Assembly (NCBI RefSeq): GCF_003226565.1
Contig: NZ_QKOE01000004.1
Coordinates: 186,001-250,000, forward strand
DNA: 64,000 bases
From: Parazoarcus communis SWub3 = DSM 12120
GTDB lineage: Bacteria > Pseudomonadota > Gammaproteobacteria > Burkholderiales > Rhodocyclaceae
Direction of reading: 5' to 3'
The notes under the pieces: model-generated
Seen by the model: the letters and a program-made list of their open reading frames with translations, nothing else
Told to the model about the DNA's origin: nothing
The model's database searches: none
Position numbers and translations under genes: made by a program
Part shown: piece after piece, positions 8,390 through 17,474 of the stretch
How positions within the stretch are numbered: the stretch's first letter is position 1
Layout: the number at the start of each line of letters is the position of its first letter

Positions 8390-9853
8390 ATGAACGTGAA
8401 GCGCTACTTTGCCCCTACCGCACGCGAGGCCTTGCGTGCGTTGAAGGAGGAGCTCGGTGCCGACGCGATCGTGCTGTCCAACAGGGCGGTCGATGGCGGC
8501 ATCGAGATACTGGCGCTGCCTGCCGAGGCCGTCGGTTCGCTGCATGCCAGCCGTCCTGCCGAGCCGCGGCGTGCGCCGCCAGCCCCTGCACGTGCGGCAT
8601 CGCCGATCAGCGGTATCGATGACGACGATTTTCACGTCAATCTCTCCAGCTTGGCAGCAGGTGCGATTCCGCGAAATGCGACAGCGCCGCGTGTGGCCCG
8701 TGATCCGGTGGTTCGGCCTTTCGAGCCCCCCCGCATCGAGACTGCGGATTACCTGGCGCGTCAGCCTGTCGCCGCACCGGCGCCCGCGCCCGCCATGCGC
8801 CAGCCAGCTCCCGCCCGGGTCAGGGTCGAGGATGCGCACAGTCCGGCGCCGTCATTGAGCGACCCCGCGCCGCGTCGTGGGGTGGAGGATGAGCGTGTGC
8901 GGGAACTGCAGGAGGCCAACAGCCGGCTGATGCAGGAACTGAGCGGCATCCGCGGCATGATCGAACGCCAGCTGGCGGGCTTTGCCTGGGGCGAGACCCG
9001 TCGGCGCGCACCTGCGCGGGCCAACCTGCTGGGTGAGTTGCTGGAGGCAGGCTTTTCTGCGCCGACAGCCAAGCTGCTGACCGAATCGATCGCCGACGAC
9101 GCGACGCCCGAAGTGGCCCATGCGGCGGTGCGGGCGATGCTCGACCGCAGGCTGCGGGCACGCTCGACCGACGACGACATCATCAACCGGGGCGGGGTGT
9201 ATGCGCTGGTCGGCCCGACCGGTGTGGGCAAGACCACTACCACCGCCAAGCTTGCCGCCCGTTGCGTGGTACGCCACGGTGCGAGCCGCGTCGCCCTGAT
9301 CACCACCGATGGCTACCGGATCGGGGCGCAGGAACAGTTGCGCATCTACGGCCGCATCCTGGGGGTGCCGGTGTTCTCTGTGCGCGATGGTGCCGACTTG
9401 CGTCAGACCCTGGCCGAGCTGCGCAACAAGCATATGGTGTTGATCGATACCATGGGCATGAGCCAGCGCGACCGCATGGTGGCCGAGCAGGCCGCGATGC
9501 TGAGCGGTGCGGGCGAAGTGCGTCGCCTGCTGCTGCTCAACGCCACCTGCCGCGGCGACACCCTGGACGATGTGGTCCGTGCCTACGCGGGTCCGGACCT
9601 GGCCGGTTGCATCTTCAGCAAGGTGGACGAGGCCGCGTCGCTGGCGCCGGCGATCGACGTCACCATCCGGCGCGCACTCGACATCTTCTACGTGACCAAT
9701 GGCCAGCGGGTGCCGGAGGATCTCCACCTGCCCAACCGCGCCTATCTGCTGCATCGCGCCCTGCGTGAGCACGGCGGCGAATCGCCCTGGCGTCTGCACG
9801 ACGACGAGGCCGGACTGATGCTCGCCGCGGCGGGCGAAGGAGCGCTGAGATGA
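8390..9853 (+). CDS. flhF: Flagellar biosynthesis GTPase FlhF
   Basis: SRP-like GTPase that sets flagellar position and number in polar-flagellate bacteria. 487 residues: N-terminal B domain (MNVKRYFAPTAREALR), a long proline/alanine-rich linker (about 45-165), then N and G domains. The P-loop GPTGVGKTTTTAKLAA starts at residue 275, followed by ITTDGYRIGAQEQLRIYG and the DTMG switch motif. GGGAG precedes the ATG. The last four bases overlap the flhG start (ATGA), so translation of the pair is coupled. Confidence 0.96.
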   Translation: MNVKRYFAPTAREALRALKEELGADAIVLSNRAVDGGIEILALPAEAVGSLHASRPAEPRRAPPAPARAASPISGIDDDDFHVNLSSLAAGAIPRNATAPRVARDPVVRPFEPPRIETADYLARQPVAAPAPAPAMRQPAPARVRVEDAHSPAPSLSDPAPRRGVEDERVRELQEANSRLMQELSGIRGMIERQLAGFAWGETRRRAPARANLLGELLEAGFSAPTAKLLTESIADDATPEVAHAAVRAMLDRRLRARSTDDDIINRGGVYALVGPTGVGKTTTTAKLAARCVVRHGASRVALITTDGYRIGAQEQLRIYGRILGVPVFSVRDGADLRQTLAELRNKHMVLIDTMGMSQRDRMVAEQAAMLSGAGEVRRLLLLNATCRGDTLDDVVRAYAGPDLAGCIFSKVDEAASLAPAIDVTIRRALDIFYVTNGQRVPEDLHLPNRAYLLHRALREHGGESPWRLHDDEAGLMLAAAGEGALR

Positions 9854-10647
9854 TCGACGGACGAGAAGACCAGGCGGCAGGCCTGCGCCGGTTGTTCCGG
9901 CGGACCCCGCCGGCGGTGGTGGCGCTGTATTCCACCGGTCGTCACCGGGCGGCCAATGCGATCCGTGCGGCGCATCGCATCGCCGGGCAGTCGCAACGCG
10001 TATTGCTGCTGGATGAGGCAACCGGCGATGCCGGCCTGGGCGAGGCCCTGGGGCTGCCTGCCGGGCCCGATCTGTTGCAGATGCTCGATGGGCGCCTCAC
10101 CCTGGCAGGTTTGCTGCAGCCGGTGCCCGGTCTGCTTGGGCGTGTCCCCACGGCGGCAGCGGCGCTTGCCTTGCCCCTGCTCGACGATACGCGCCGCGCC
10201 TGCCTCATTGAAGCCTTGAAAGTGCTGCACCGCCATGCGGGTTTTGTGCTGATTCATGCGGGACAGGAGTCGGCCGCGGATCCTTCGCCCTTCGTCTATG
10301 CGGCCCCGCGCCGATTGCTGGTTGCCGAGGCGAGCGCATCGGGCGCGACCGAGGCTTATCGCGTGACCAAGCAGCTTGCATCGGCGGGTGCCGGTTCCCT
10401 GCATGTCGCGGTGTGTCGTGCGCGTAGCCGCAGCGATGCACAGAGTTTCTTCAGCAGTCTGCAGAGTCTGGTCAGGCGACATGTCGGCGTACCGCTGTCC
10501 TGGGTCGGCGAGGTGGAACGCGATGATCTGGCCGAGGGATTGTCGCAACCCAACACGCTGTCGTCGCCTGCCGAACCGGCAGCGGCCTTCCTGCGCAGCC
10601 TCGCATCTGGCGGCGACGACATGCGGGTTTCCAGGCGTGCGGGGTGA
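9850..10647 (+). CDS. flhG: FlhG/FleN-like flagellar number regulator with degenerate P-loop
   Basis: 265 residues in the position of flhG (fleN), overlapping flhF by 4 bp. The fold can be followed against FlhG: an early beta-strand (VVALYS), then RVLLLDEATGDAGLGEALGL and PDLLQMLDGRLTLAGLL, which match the FlhG segments after the nucleotide-binding loop. The deviant Walker A motif (KGGxGKT) is replaced by STGRHRAANA, with no lysine, and the DAD switch is altered. It is therefore probably unable to bind and hydrolyse ATP in the usual way. Normal FlhG is a MinD-like ATPase that limits flagellar number with FlhF and restrains the master regulator; here the role may be structural only. Confidence 0.8.
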   Translation: MIDGREDQAAGLRRLFRRTPPAVVALYSTGRHRAANAIRAAHRIAGQSQRVLLLDEATGDAGLGEALGLPAGPDLLQMLDGRLTLAGLLQPVPGLLGRVPTAAAALALPLLDDTRRACLIEALKVLHRHAGFVLIHAGQESAADPSPFVYAAPRRLLVAEASASGATEAYRVTKQLASAGAGSLHVAVCRARSRSDAQSFFSSLQSLVRRHVGVPLSWVGEVERDDLAEGLSQPNTLSSPAEPAAAFLRSLASGGDDMRVSRRAG

Positions 10648-10772
10648 GTATCGTGCTGACCGCTAACTATCCTGCTGGTAATGCGTGCGGTACTGCGGGA
10701 AAATGGACCTCCCTGAACGCGCGTGCGCCTGCACCCGAGCGCGCCAAACGCAAAAAAATACAGGTCCAATGG

Positions 10773-11549
10773 ATGTACGACGCTGAAGGTCATCTCGATA
10801 CCGATCATCTGGTGGTGTCCTACGCGCCGCTGGTCAAGCGCATCGCCTATCAGTTGATGGCGAAGCTGCCGGCCAGCGTCGAGGTGGAGGACCTGATCCA
10901 GAACGGCATGATGGGCCTGCTCGACGCGATCAACCGCTACGAGGAGGGCATGGGGGCGCAGTTCGAGACTTATGCGGTACAGCGTATCCGGGGCGCCATG
11001 CTCGATGGGCTGCGGGACAACGACTGGGTGCCGCGCAGCCTGCGCCGTGACATGCGCCGTATCGAGTCGGCCATCCACATGCTGGAGCAGCAGAACGGCC
11101 GCTCTCCCAGCGAAACCGAGCTGGCGGAGGCGCTGGGCATGCCGCTGGCCGAGTACCAGCAGATGCTGCAGGAGGCACGCGGTCATCAACTAGTGTATTT
11201 CGACGACTTCGTTCATGAGGAAGGGGAGGACTACCTCGAGCGCCATCTGGGCGAGCATGAGTCCAATCCACTCGATCTGCTCGAAACCGCCGATACCCGC
11301 TCGGTGCTGGTGAAGGCGATCGAGGCTTTGCCGGAACGCGAGAAGCTCGTCATGGCCCTGTACTATGACGAAGAGTTGAACCTGCGCGAAATCGGCGAGG
11401 TACTGGGCGTGACCGAGTCAAGGGTGTGCCAGTTGCACAGTCAGGCGGTTGCCCGCCTGCGTGTGCAGGTACTGGGGGGCGCCGCTGGCAAGGCCACCGG
11501 GGCGCGGCGCGGTCGTCCGCCGAAGAATGCGGCACCGGTTGAGGGTTAG
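10773..11549 (+). CDS. fliA: Flagellar sigma factor sigma-28 (FliA)
   Basis: RNA polymerase sigma factor for late flagellar genes, 258 residues from the ATG at 10773. Region 2 is seen as PLVKRIAYQL, ASVEVEDLIQNGMMGLLDAI and FETYAVQRIRGAMLDGLR; region 4 as ALPEREKLVMALYYDEELNL and LGVTESRVCQLHSQAV. An in-frame GTG at 10644 overlapping flhG would add 43 residues without homology, so the internal ATG (with AGGTCC upstream) is preferred. Its anti-sigma factor FlgM is at 19999-20304, and two matching promoters are present in the window. A basic RRGRPPK tail ends the protein. Confidence 0.95.
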   Translation: MYDAEGHLDTDHLVVSYAPLVKRIAYQLMAKLPASVEVEDLIQNGMMGLLDAINRYEEGMGAQFETYAVQRIRGAMLDGLRDNDWVPRSLRRDMRRIESAIHMLEQQNGRSPSETELAEALGMPLAEYQQMLQEARGHQLVYFDDFVHEEGEDYLERHLGEHESNPLDLLETADTRSVLVKAIEALPEREKLVMALYYDEELNLREIGEVLGVTESRVCQLHSQAVARLRVQVLGGAAGKATGARRGRPPKNAAPVEG

Positions 11550-11571
11550 GCCATCATGAGGCCGGTCATTC

Positions 11572-12312
11572 ATGGATAGCATCAGTCTTGTCGGTCTCAC
11601 TCTCGGCATTGCCGCGATTCTGGTTGGTCAGGCGCTTGAGGGAGGGCATATCGCCTCGCTGGTCCAGCCGACGGCCTTTCTGATCGTCGTGGGTGGCACG
11701 GCTGGGGCGGTCATGCTGCAAAGCCCCCTGCCGGTGTTCCGTGAGGGCATCCGCATGGCCAAGTGGGCTTTCGTGCCCCCAGTGACCAGTCATCGGGCAA
11801 TCATCGACAAGGTGGTCAACTGGAGTACGGTGGCGCGCAAGGAAGGCCTGCTGGTGCTTGAAGGGCAGATCGATGCCTTGCCCGATCCTTTCATGCGCCG
11901 CGGCCTGCAGATGCTGGTCGATGGGGTCGAGCCCGGTCGCCTGCGCGAGGTGCTCGAGGTCGAGATCGACGCCTGGGAAGGCCAGTTGAAGCAGTGCGCG
12001 AAGATCTGGGAGGGGGCCGGGGGCTATTCGCCGACCATCGGTATTCTGGGTGCAGTGATGGGCTTGATCCATGTCATGGAGAACCTGTCCGATCCGTCCA
12101 AGCTCGGTGCCGGTATTGCCGTGGCCTTTGTCGCGACCATCTATGGCGTCGGGCTGGCCAACCTGGTCTTCCTGCCCATCGCCAAAAAACTGCAGGCCCA
12201 TATCGCCACCATGGTGGCGCAGCGCGAGATGTTCGTTGATGGCCTGGTGGGTATTGCCAGCGGTGACAATCCGCGCATCATTGAAAGTCGGATGCAGGGC
12301 TACGTGGTCTGA
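11572..12312 (+). CDS. motC: Flagellar motor stator protein, MotA family (MotC-like)
   Basis: Inner-membrane proton-channel subunit of 246 residues. It has four membrane segments, the MotA/ExbB signature (YSPTIGILGAVMGLIHVMENL near residue 150) and a large cytoplasmic loop. It sits directly after fliA and is followed by a MotB-like gene, the arrangement known for motC-motD in Pseudomonas. It differs in size and sequence from E. coli MotA (295 residues). It forms the stator with the next gene product. A second stator set elsewhere in the genome is likely but not visible. Confidence 0.92.
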   Translation: MDSISLVGLTLGIAAILVGQALEGGHIASLVQPTAFLIVVGGTAGAVMLQSPLPVFREGIRMAKWAFVPPVTSHRAIIDKVVNWSTVARKEGLLVLEGQIDALPDPFMRRGLQMLVDGVEPGRLREVLEVEIDAWEGQLKQCAKIWEGAGGYSPTIGILGAVMGLIHVMENLSDPSKLGAGIAVAFVATIYGVGLANLVFLPIAKKLQAHIATMVAQREMFVDGLVGIASGDNPRIIESRMQGYVV

Positions 12313-12330
12313 GGCCGGAGCCCATCCATC

Positions 12331-13197
12331 ATGGCACGCAGACGCAAAAGCGAGGACGAGCATGAAAATCACGAGCGCTGGCTCGTGTCCTATGCTGACT
12401 TCATTACCTTGCTGTTTGCGTTCTTTGTCGTCATGTATTCGCTGAGTTCGCTCAACGAAGGCAAATACCGGATCCTGTCGGATTCCCTGGTGCAGGCCTT
12501 TCGCAGCGTCAATATCAATGAAAGTGGGCAGCAGATCGTGGTGCCGCCGGTAACGGTCGTGACGCCGTCGATTGCCCCGCCCGCACAGCGTAACCGCACC
12601 CCGGAAGAGGAACAGACCGAACAGCGTCGCCAGCAGACTGCTCAGCGCATGCGCAGCATGGCCGACGAGATCCGCCGTGTGCTGCAACCCTTGACTCAGG
12701 ACGGGCAGGTCAGTGTCACCGAAGGTGCATTCGGCATCACGGTCGAGATCAATGCCAGCGTATTGTTCTCGCCGGGCGAGGCGGTGCTTGGAGTGCCCGC
12801 GGTGGCGGCGCTACGTGCGGTGGCGGGGGTGCTGGCGACGGCCTCGTTTCCTGTGACCATCGAAGGTCACACCGACAATATCCCGATCAATACTTTCCGT
12901 TTTCCATCGAACTGGGAGTTGTCGGCCGTGCGGGCCTCGTCGGTGGTCAGGCTGTTCATCGACTCAGGCGTCTCTCCTGAGCGCTTGACCGTGGCCGGTT
13001 ACGGCGATCAGCGTCCGGTGGCGGACAACAGCACCGAAGAAGGGCGAGCGCGCAATCGCAGGGTGGCGATCATGATTGAATCCCGGGTGGCGGATGTGCC
13101 GGCCCCGGATCAGGGGCCTGGGGTGATTCCACGCAACGACCCGCTGCGCTCCATCCTGCCGCCTGCGCCGGACGGCAGCGCCCAAGCGGGCGGTTGA
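12331..13197 (+). CDS. motD: Flagellar motor stator protein, MotB family (MotD-like)
   Basis: 288-residue partner of the upstream MotA-family protein. A single N-terminal helix carries the proton-binding Asp (WLVSYADFITLLFAFFVVMY, Asp at about residue 24). A linker and the plug region follow, then an OmpA-like peptidoglycan-binding domain (VTIEGHTDNIPI, NWELSAVRASSVVR, GYGDQRPVADN, ARNRRVAIMI). The stator anchors to the cell wall through this domain. It ends the flhB-to-motD run; a strong hairpin follows. Confidence 0.94.
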   Translation: MARRRKSEDEHENHERWLVSYADFITLLFAFFVVMYSLSSLNEGKYRILSDSLVQAFRSVNINESGQQIVVPPVTVVTPSIAPPAQRNRTPEEEQTEQRRQQTAQRMRSMADEIRRVLQPLTQDGQVSVTEGAFGITVEINASVLFSPGEAVLGVPAVAALRAVAGVLATASFPVTIEGHTDNIPINTFRFPSNWELSAVRASSVVRLFIDSGVSPERLTVAGYGDQRPVADNSTEEGRARNRRVAIMIESRVADVPAPDQGPGVIPRNDPLRSILPPAPDGSAQAGG

Positions 13198-13291
13198 GTT
13201 GCCCGGCAGGTGTCGAGTCGAGGGGCTGGCCGCAGACTCGCTATCCCCCTTTGGTTGCTGGCCCACGTCAAGCTGGCTGATCGCTTGAATC

Positions 13292-13322
13292 CTCACCTTG
13301 TCCACCGTGGTGGCAAGGTGAG
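13292..13322. terminator. Hairpin between convergent motD and parC
   Basis: CTCACCTTG (13292-13300) pairs perfectly with CAAGGTGAG (13314-13322), and inside it CCACC pairs with GGTGG. It lies in the 133-bp gap between two genes that converge, so a bidirectional terminator is the natural reading. U-runs are lacking on both sides, so efficiency is uncertain. Confidence 0.55.
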
Positions 13323-13330
13323 AATCGTGC

Positions 13331-15667
13331 TCAGTACATCCGTTCAGGCTTCAAACGGATGGCCAGGGGTGCGCCCTTGCGCGCGCGGCGATGACGCAAG
13401 CCCTCGCGCTGAGCCGGTTTCAGTGTGACGCTGGCCGGTTTGCTGCCGCGGCCGATGCCTTCGACCGTCAGCACCGCATCGTCCGCGGGCACGGCCACTG
13501 CACACAGCGTTTCTCCTTCGTCCATGCCCATGACGATGACCCCACGGCCGCCGGCCTGCACCTTCATCTCGGCGCGCGGGAAGATCAGTACCCGGCCGCC
13601 TTCCGAGGCTGCGGCAATCCATTCACCGTGGACCTTGGCCGGCGTCAACACGGTTTCGCCTTTCTCCAGCGCCATGAAGGCCTTGCCGGCGCGCTGTCGG
13701 CTGGTGGCGTCGGCCAGCGTGCAGATGAAACCATAGCTGCCGCTGTTGGCGAAGAAGTAGCGGGTGTCCGGCGCGTCGGCGAGTACCTGTGCGGGCTTGC
13801 CGCCGTCCTGGAAGTCCGCCAGGGTGGCAATCGGTACGCCGTCACCACGTCCGCCCGGTAGTTCGGCGGCCTTGATGGTATAGGCGCGGCCATGGGTATC
13901 GATCACCACCAGTGGCCAGGTGGTACGGGTTTCGAGCAGGGCGAAGGCAAAGTCGCCAGCCTTGTAGGTGATGCCGGCCGGATCGATGCCGTGACCCTGG
14001 CGTGAGCGGATCCAGCCATTCCGCGACAGGATCACGGTGATCGGTTCGTCTGGCACGCTGATCTCGGCGGGGGCGACGGCAGCAACCGCTTCGATGAGGG
14101 TGCGGCGGTCGTCGCCGTACTTCTTCGCGTCGTCGGTGATCTCCTTGAGGATCAGTCGGGTCATGGCCGGGCGACTGTCGAGCAGATGCTGCAGGCCGTC
14201 GCGCTCCTCGCGCAGTTCGGCCAGCTCCTTCTCGATCTTGAAGCCTTCCAGGCGGGCGAGCTGGCGCAGGCGGATCTCGAGGATGTCTTCGGCCTGGATA
14301 TCGGTCAGGCCAAAGGCCGCGATCAGTGCCGGCTTGGGCTCGTCCGACTCGCGGATCACGCGGATCACTTCCTCGATGTGCAGGAAGGCAATCATGCGGC
14401 CTTCGAGGATGTGGATGCGGCGGTCGACCTCGTCCAGGCGGTGCCGGGTGCGACGTTCGACGGTGACGTAGCGGAAGTCGATCCACTCGCGCAGGATCTG
14501 CACCAGGTTCTTTTGCTGCGGGCGGCCGTCGCGGCCGATCATGGTCATGTTGACCGAAACCGAGGTTTCCAGGCTGGTATGGGCCAGCAGCACGGCCATG
14601 AACTCATCGCGGTTCTGGCGGCTGGATTTGGGCTCCAGCACGATGCGCACCGGCGCCTTGTCGCTGGATTCGTCACGTATGCTGTCGAGTGCGCCCAGTA
14701 CCAGTTGCTTGAGGTTCTTCTGCTCCTGACTGAGTTCCTTCTTGCCCGTACGTGGCTGGGGGTTGGTCAGTGTCTCGATCTCCGACAGCACGCCGGCAGC
14801 AGAGACGCCATGCGGCAACTGGTCGACGATGACGCGCCACTGGCCGCGCGCAAGCTCCTCGAAGTGCCAGCGGGCGCGGACCCGCAGCGAGCCCCGGCCA
14901 CCGGCGTAAGCGTCGCGGATCGCATCGGGCGAGGAGATCAGCTGACCGCCGCCGGGGAAGTCCGGCCCTGGCAGCAGTGGCAGGATGTCGTTTAGCCCGG
15001 CCTCCGGGTGGCGGATCAGGTGGCAGGTGGCTTCGGCGACCTCGCGCAGGTTGTGCGGCGGAATCTCGGTGGCCATGCCCACGGCGATTCCGGACGCACC
15101 GTTGAGCAGCACGAAGGGCAGGCGGGCGGGCAGCAACTGCGGCTCTTCGAAGGCGCCGTCGTAGTTGGGGACGAAATCCACCGTGCCGCGGTCGATCTCA
15201 GACAGCAGCAACTCGGCAATCGGGGTCAGGCGGCATTCGGTGTAACGCATGGCCGCGGCAGAGTCGCCGTCACGCGAGCCGAAGTTGCCCTGGCCATCGA
15301 CTAGCGGATAGCGCAGTGAAAAATCCTGCGCGACCCGCACCATGGCGTCGTAGACCGAGCTGTCGCCGTGAGGGTGGTACTTACCGATGACGTCACCCAC
15401 CACACGGGCTGACTTGACGTGTTTCGCGCCGGGCGACAGCCGCATCTCGCTCATTGCGTACAGGATGCGGCGCTGCACCGGCTTGAGTCCGTCCTCGACC
15501 TGGGGCAGGGCACGCGACTTGACCACGCTCATTGCGTAGGCAAGGTAGGCACGTTCGGCGTACAGGTCGAGCGGCAGGGTGCCGTCTGCACCGAGTTCGG
15601 CAGGCGGCGGAGAAGGCGGCTGCACGGGGGAAGCCGGATCGGGAGTATCGAAAATGTCGTTGCTCAT
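13331..15667 (-). CDS. parC: DNA topoisomerase IV subunit A (ParC)
   Basis: Type IIA topoisomerase cleavage subunit, 778 residues. The winged-helix region has [19 protein letters not shown] (about 94-112) and the catalytic tyrosine lies in [11 protein letters not shown] (Tyr142). The coiled coil and a C-terminal beta-propeller part follow. It lacks the intact GyrA box expected of gyrase A, and the paired gene at 17473-19446 is ParE-like, so topoisomerase IV is preferred over gyrase. It decatenates daughter chromosomes. It is separated from parE by three small genes. Confidence 0.94.
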   Translation of the reverse strand: MSNDIFDTPDPASPVQPPSPPPAELGADGTLPLDLYAERAYLAYAMSVVKSRALPQVEDGLKPVQRRILYAMSEMRLSPGAKHVKSARVVGDVIGKYHPHGDSSVYDAMVRVAQDFSLRYPLVDGQGNFGSRDGDSAAAMRYTECRLTPIAELLLSEIDRGTVDFVPNYDGAFEEPQLLPARLPFVLLNGASGIAVGMATEIPPHNLREVAEATCHLIRHPEAGLNDILPLLPGPDFPGGGQLISSPDAIRDAYAGGRGSLRVRARWHFEELARGQWRVIVDQLPHGVSAAGVLSEIETLTNPQPRTGKKELSQEQKNLKQLVLGALDSIRDESSDKAPVRIVLEPKSSRQNRDEFMAVLLAHTSLETSVSVNMTMIGRDGRPQQKNLVQILREWIDFRYVTVERRTRHRLDEVDRRIHILEGRMIAFLHIEEVIRVIRESDEPKPALIAAFGLTDIQAEDILEIRLRQLARLEGFKIEKELAELREERDGLQHLLDSRPAMTRLILKEITDDAKKYGDDRRTLIEAVAAVAPAEISVPDEPITVILSRNGWIRSRQGHGIDPAGITYKAGDFAFALLETRTTWPLVVIDTHGRAYTIKAAELPGGRGDGVPIATLADFQDGGKPAQVLADAPDTRYFFANSGSYGFICTLADATSRQRAGKAFMALEKGETVLTPAKVHGEWIAAASEGGRVLIFPRAEMKVQAGGRGVIVMGMDEGETLCAVAVPADDAVLTVEGIGRGSKPASVTLKPAQREGLRHRRARKGAPLAIRLKPERMY

Positions 15668-15846
15668 CGGAGAAAGGCCGGATGGAAGCTCAATAGGGCC
15701 GTGGGCGCATGCCGCGCCGGGTGATGGGCCGGAAAGGGGGCGATCTTAACCCGAGTGAGGGGGTGGGGGACAGGCCGGAGTTGGAGCAGACGAGCACGCG
15801 GTGCTGGCTTTTGCCATCAGGGCGACAGGATCCAGGGAGGCTTTGC

Positions 15847-16185
15847 TCAAAGTCTGACACCTTCCCGATGAATGTTGTGTAGCAAGGCGGGGTTGGAGAA
15901 CCGCTCGGGTTGCTCCCATTCATCCAGCCAGACAGGAAGTGGCGAGATCAGAATGCCCGTATCGAGCAGGACGTCGAAAGCGATGTCTGCCATAGCGAGT
16001 TTGGTGGTCTGGAAGCGCTCGTGCTCGCCACGCAACAAAACGGCAAGGTCCGCATCGCTATCCGGACGGTGCGTCCCGCGCGCACGACTGCCGTAGACGA
16101 CGGCGCCCGCCACGTCATACTGGGTGCTGATGAGGGCGAGGAAACGACGGACTGCTTCCTCGGTGAGTGCATCGATCCGCTTCAT
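15847..16185 (-). CDS. MNT-type nucleotidyltransferase domain protein (orphan)
   Basis: 112-residue minimal nucleotidyltransferase. The motif GSRARGTHRPDSDADLAVLL (about residues 32-51) holds the GS-x10-D-x-D pattern that binds metal and NTP, with a further acidic position in the D-I-A-F-D-V-L strand. Such proteins usually pair with a HEPN protein, where they AMPylate and neutralise a HEPN RNase. No HEPN-like reading frame was found on either side, so this is an orphan or a remnant. The ribosome-binding site is weak. The 179-bp gap downstream (to parC) and the 201-bp gap upstream show nothing further. Confidence 0.8.
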   Translation of the reverse strand: MKRIDALTEEAVRRFLALISTQYDVAGAVVYGSRARGTHRPDSDADLAVLLRGEHERFQTTKLAMADIAFDVLLDTGILISPLPVWLDEWEQPERFSNPALLHNIHREGVRL

Positions 16186-16386
16186 TGGAGAGGCTCATCC
16201 AGTGTGCGGTCATGATATCGCGGTTGTCGTAGCGTGCCTACGGTGCACGTGCCGTGAGCTCACGATGACCACACCGAACGAGGCTTTGCCGCGTTGTTGT
16301 CGTGCGGGATGCGACGAGCCGCATCCGCTTGTCACAAGGTTGACGCACCCGGGGGTGCCAGGGTTCGTCTGGAGGGTCAGGGTTGT

Positions 16387-16893
16387 TCAGTCGGTCTCTG
16401 TTTCGGCGTCGTCGTCGAGCAGGGCGGCGATGACCGAGTGGCCGACGCCGTCTTCCGGGTCCAGACGCTGCAGATGGGTGACGATGTTGCGGCTGACCTC
16501 GGTGTTGTCGCGGCGCAGTTCGATGAAGGCAGTGGCTTTCAGGAAGGACAGCAGGAAGCGTTGCGGGATGGTGCGCTGGGTGGCGGAACCGACGTCGGCA
16601 AGCGTCCATTTACGCCAGTCCTGATCCACCCGGGCTTGATGTGCGGCCTCTGCAAGGCCGTCGAGCGCGGTGGCCAGGGCGTCGTCGAATTCGCGTTGCT
16701 GGTTCTGCAGCTTGAACAGGCAGCGGTAGGCGGGTAGTGATTTGGGTGAGATCTCGATCGCGTGACGGAACAGTGCGCGGGCGCGTGGTGGATCACTGCG
16801 GTGGCAGGCGACGCCTTGTTGCAGCAGCTCGTTGACGTGTGCCGGAAGCGGGCCGAAGGCGATGAGGTTCTCGGTGGACTTGGATCGGGACAT
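16387..16893 (-). CDS. Small TPR-like protein
   Basis: 168 residues from the ATG at 16893 (MSRSKSTENLIAFGPLPAHV). The segment RARALFRHAIEISPKSLPAY is a typical TPR helix pair, and a weaker repeat follows (REFDDALATALDGLAEAAHQ); the C-terminus is acidic. No signal peptide or membrane segment. It is divergent from the NifX-like gene at 17064, with 170 bp between them. Function is not known; TPR proteins usually serve as protein-binding scaffolds. Confidence 0.65.
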   Translation of the reverse strand: MSRSKSTENLIAFGPLPAHVNELLQQGVACHRSDPPRARALFRHAIEISPKSLPAYRCLFKLQNQQREFDDALATALDGLAEAAHQARVDQDWRKWTLADVGSATQRTIPQRFLLSFLKATAFIELRRDNTEVSRNIVTHLQRLDPEDGVGHSVIAALLDDDAETETD

Positions 16894-17063
16894 GATGGCG
16901 ACGCAATACACGGTGGGCAGGAGTGGCGGCTGGTCATGCCCATGCAAGACGCGTTCCTGCTGTCTTGCCTGTGTGTCGGACGCCAGCGGATCTGCTGGCA
17001 TCGAAACTGCTTGCCTGATCTGGACACCATTGCGTGTGTCGCCGACCCACCCGGAACCCCGAT

Positions 17064-17447
17064 ATGAAGATCGCGATCGCGACCGAGCATTTTGAACATG
17101 TTGCAGGCCACGCTGGCAAGGTTGCTGACTGGCTGGTATTTGACTGCGAACCCGGGCAGCCGCTACCCGACCCCGCACGTATCGCGCTGGAAAAGCCGCA
17201 ATTGATGCATTACTGGAAGGACGACGGCCCGCACCCGCTCGACGGAGTCGAGATCGTGGTGGCGGCAAGCGCCGGTGAGGGCTTCATCCGTCACATGCAC
17301 CAGCGGGGCGCCGAGGTGCTGCTGACGGGTGAGGATGATCCGGTCGCGGCCCTGAAGTGCGTGCTGGCAGGCGAGGTGCTGCCGGACACGCGCTTCGATG
17401 TGACGACGACGCTGTGCAAGCTGAAGGATCTGTTCTCGCGTTACTGA
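17064..17447 (+). CDS. NifX/NifB-type (dinitrogenase FeMo-cofactor family) domain protein
   Basis: 127-residue single-domain protein. The start MKIAIATEHFEHVAGHAGK matches the first strand and loop of the NifX/NafY/NifB C-terminal fold. ALEKPQLMHYWKDDGPHPLDGVEIVVAASAG is followed by GFIRHMHQRGAEVLLTGEDD, the usual second half. The family binds Fe-S or FeMo cluster precursors, but many members lie outside nif clusters and have unknown roles. No nif gene is near. It is convergent with parE and divergent from the TPR gene. Confidence 0.75.
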   Translation: MKIAIATEHFEHVAGHAGKVADWLVFDCEPGQPLPDPARIALEKPQLMHYWKDDGPHPLDGVEIVVAASAGEGFIRHMHQRGAEVLLTGEDDPVAALKCVLAGEVLPDTRFDVTTTLCKLKDLFSRY

Positions 17448-17452
17448 TGCGG

Positions 17453-17474
17453 AGCCGCCGCTGGCGGGGGCTTT
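17453..17474 (+). terminator. Candidate terminator after the NifX-like gene
   Basis: AGCC...GGCT arms enclose a GC-rich CCGCC/GGCGG stem and are followed by TTT, directly after the NifX-like stop and touching the parE stop codon. It may serve both convergent genes. The U-run is short. Confidence 0.45.

Noticed and set aside
15668-15846. Search for a HEPN partner of the MNT protein
   Set aside because: No frame of suitable length or HEPN R-x4-6-H motif was found here or in 16186-16386.
16325-16365. Short GCACCC/GGGTGC repeat after the TPR gene as terminator
   Set aside because: The loop would be only two bases and no U-run follows.
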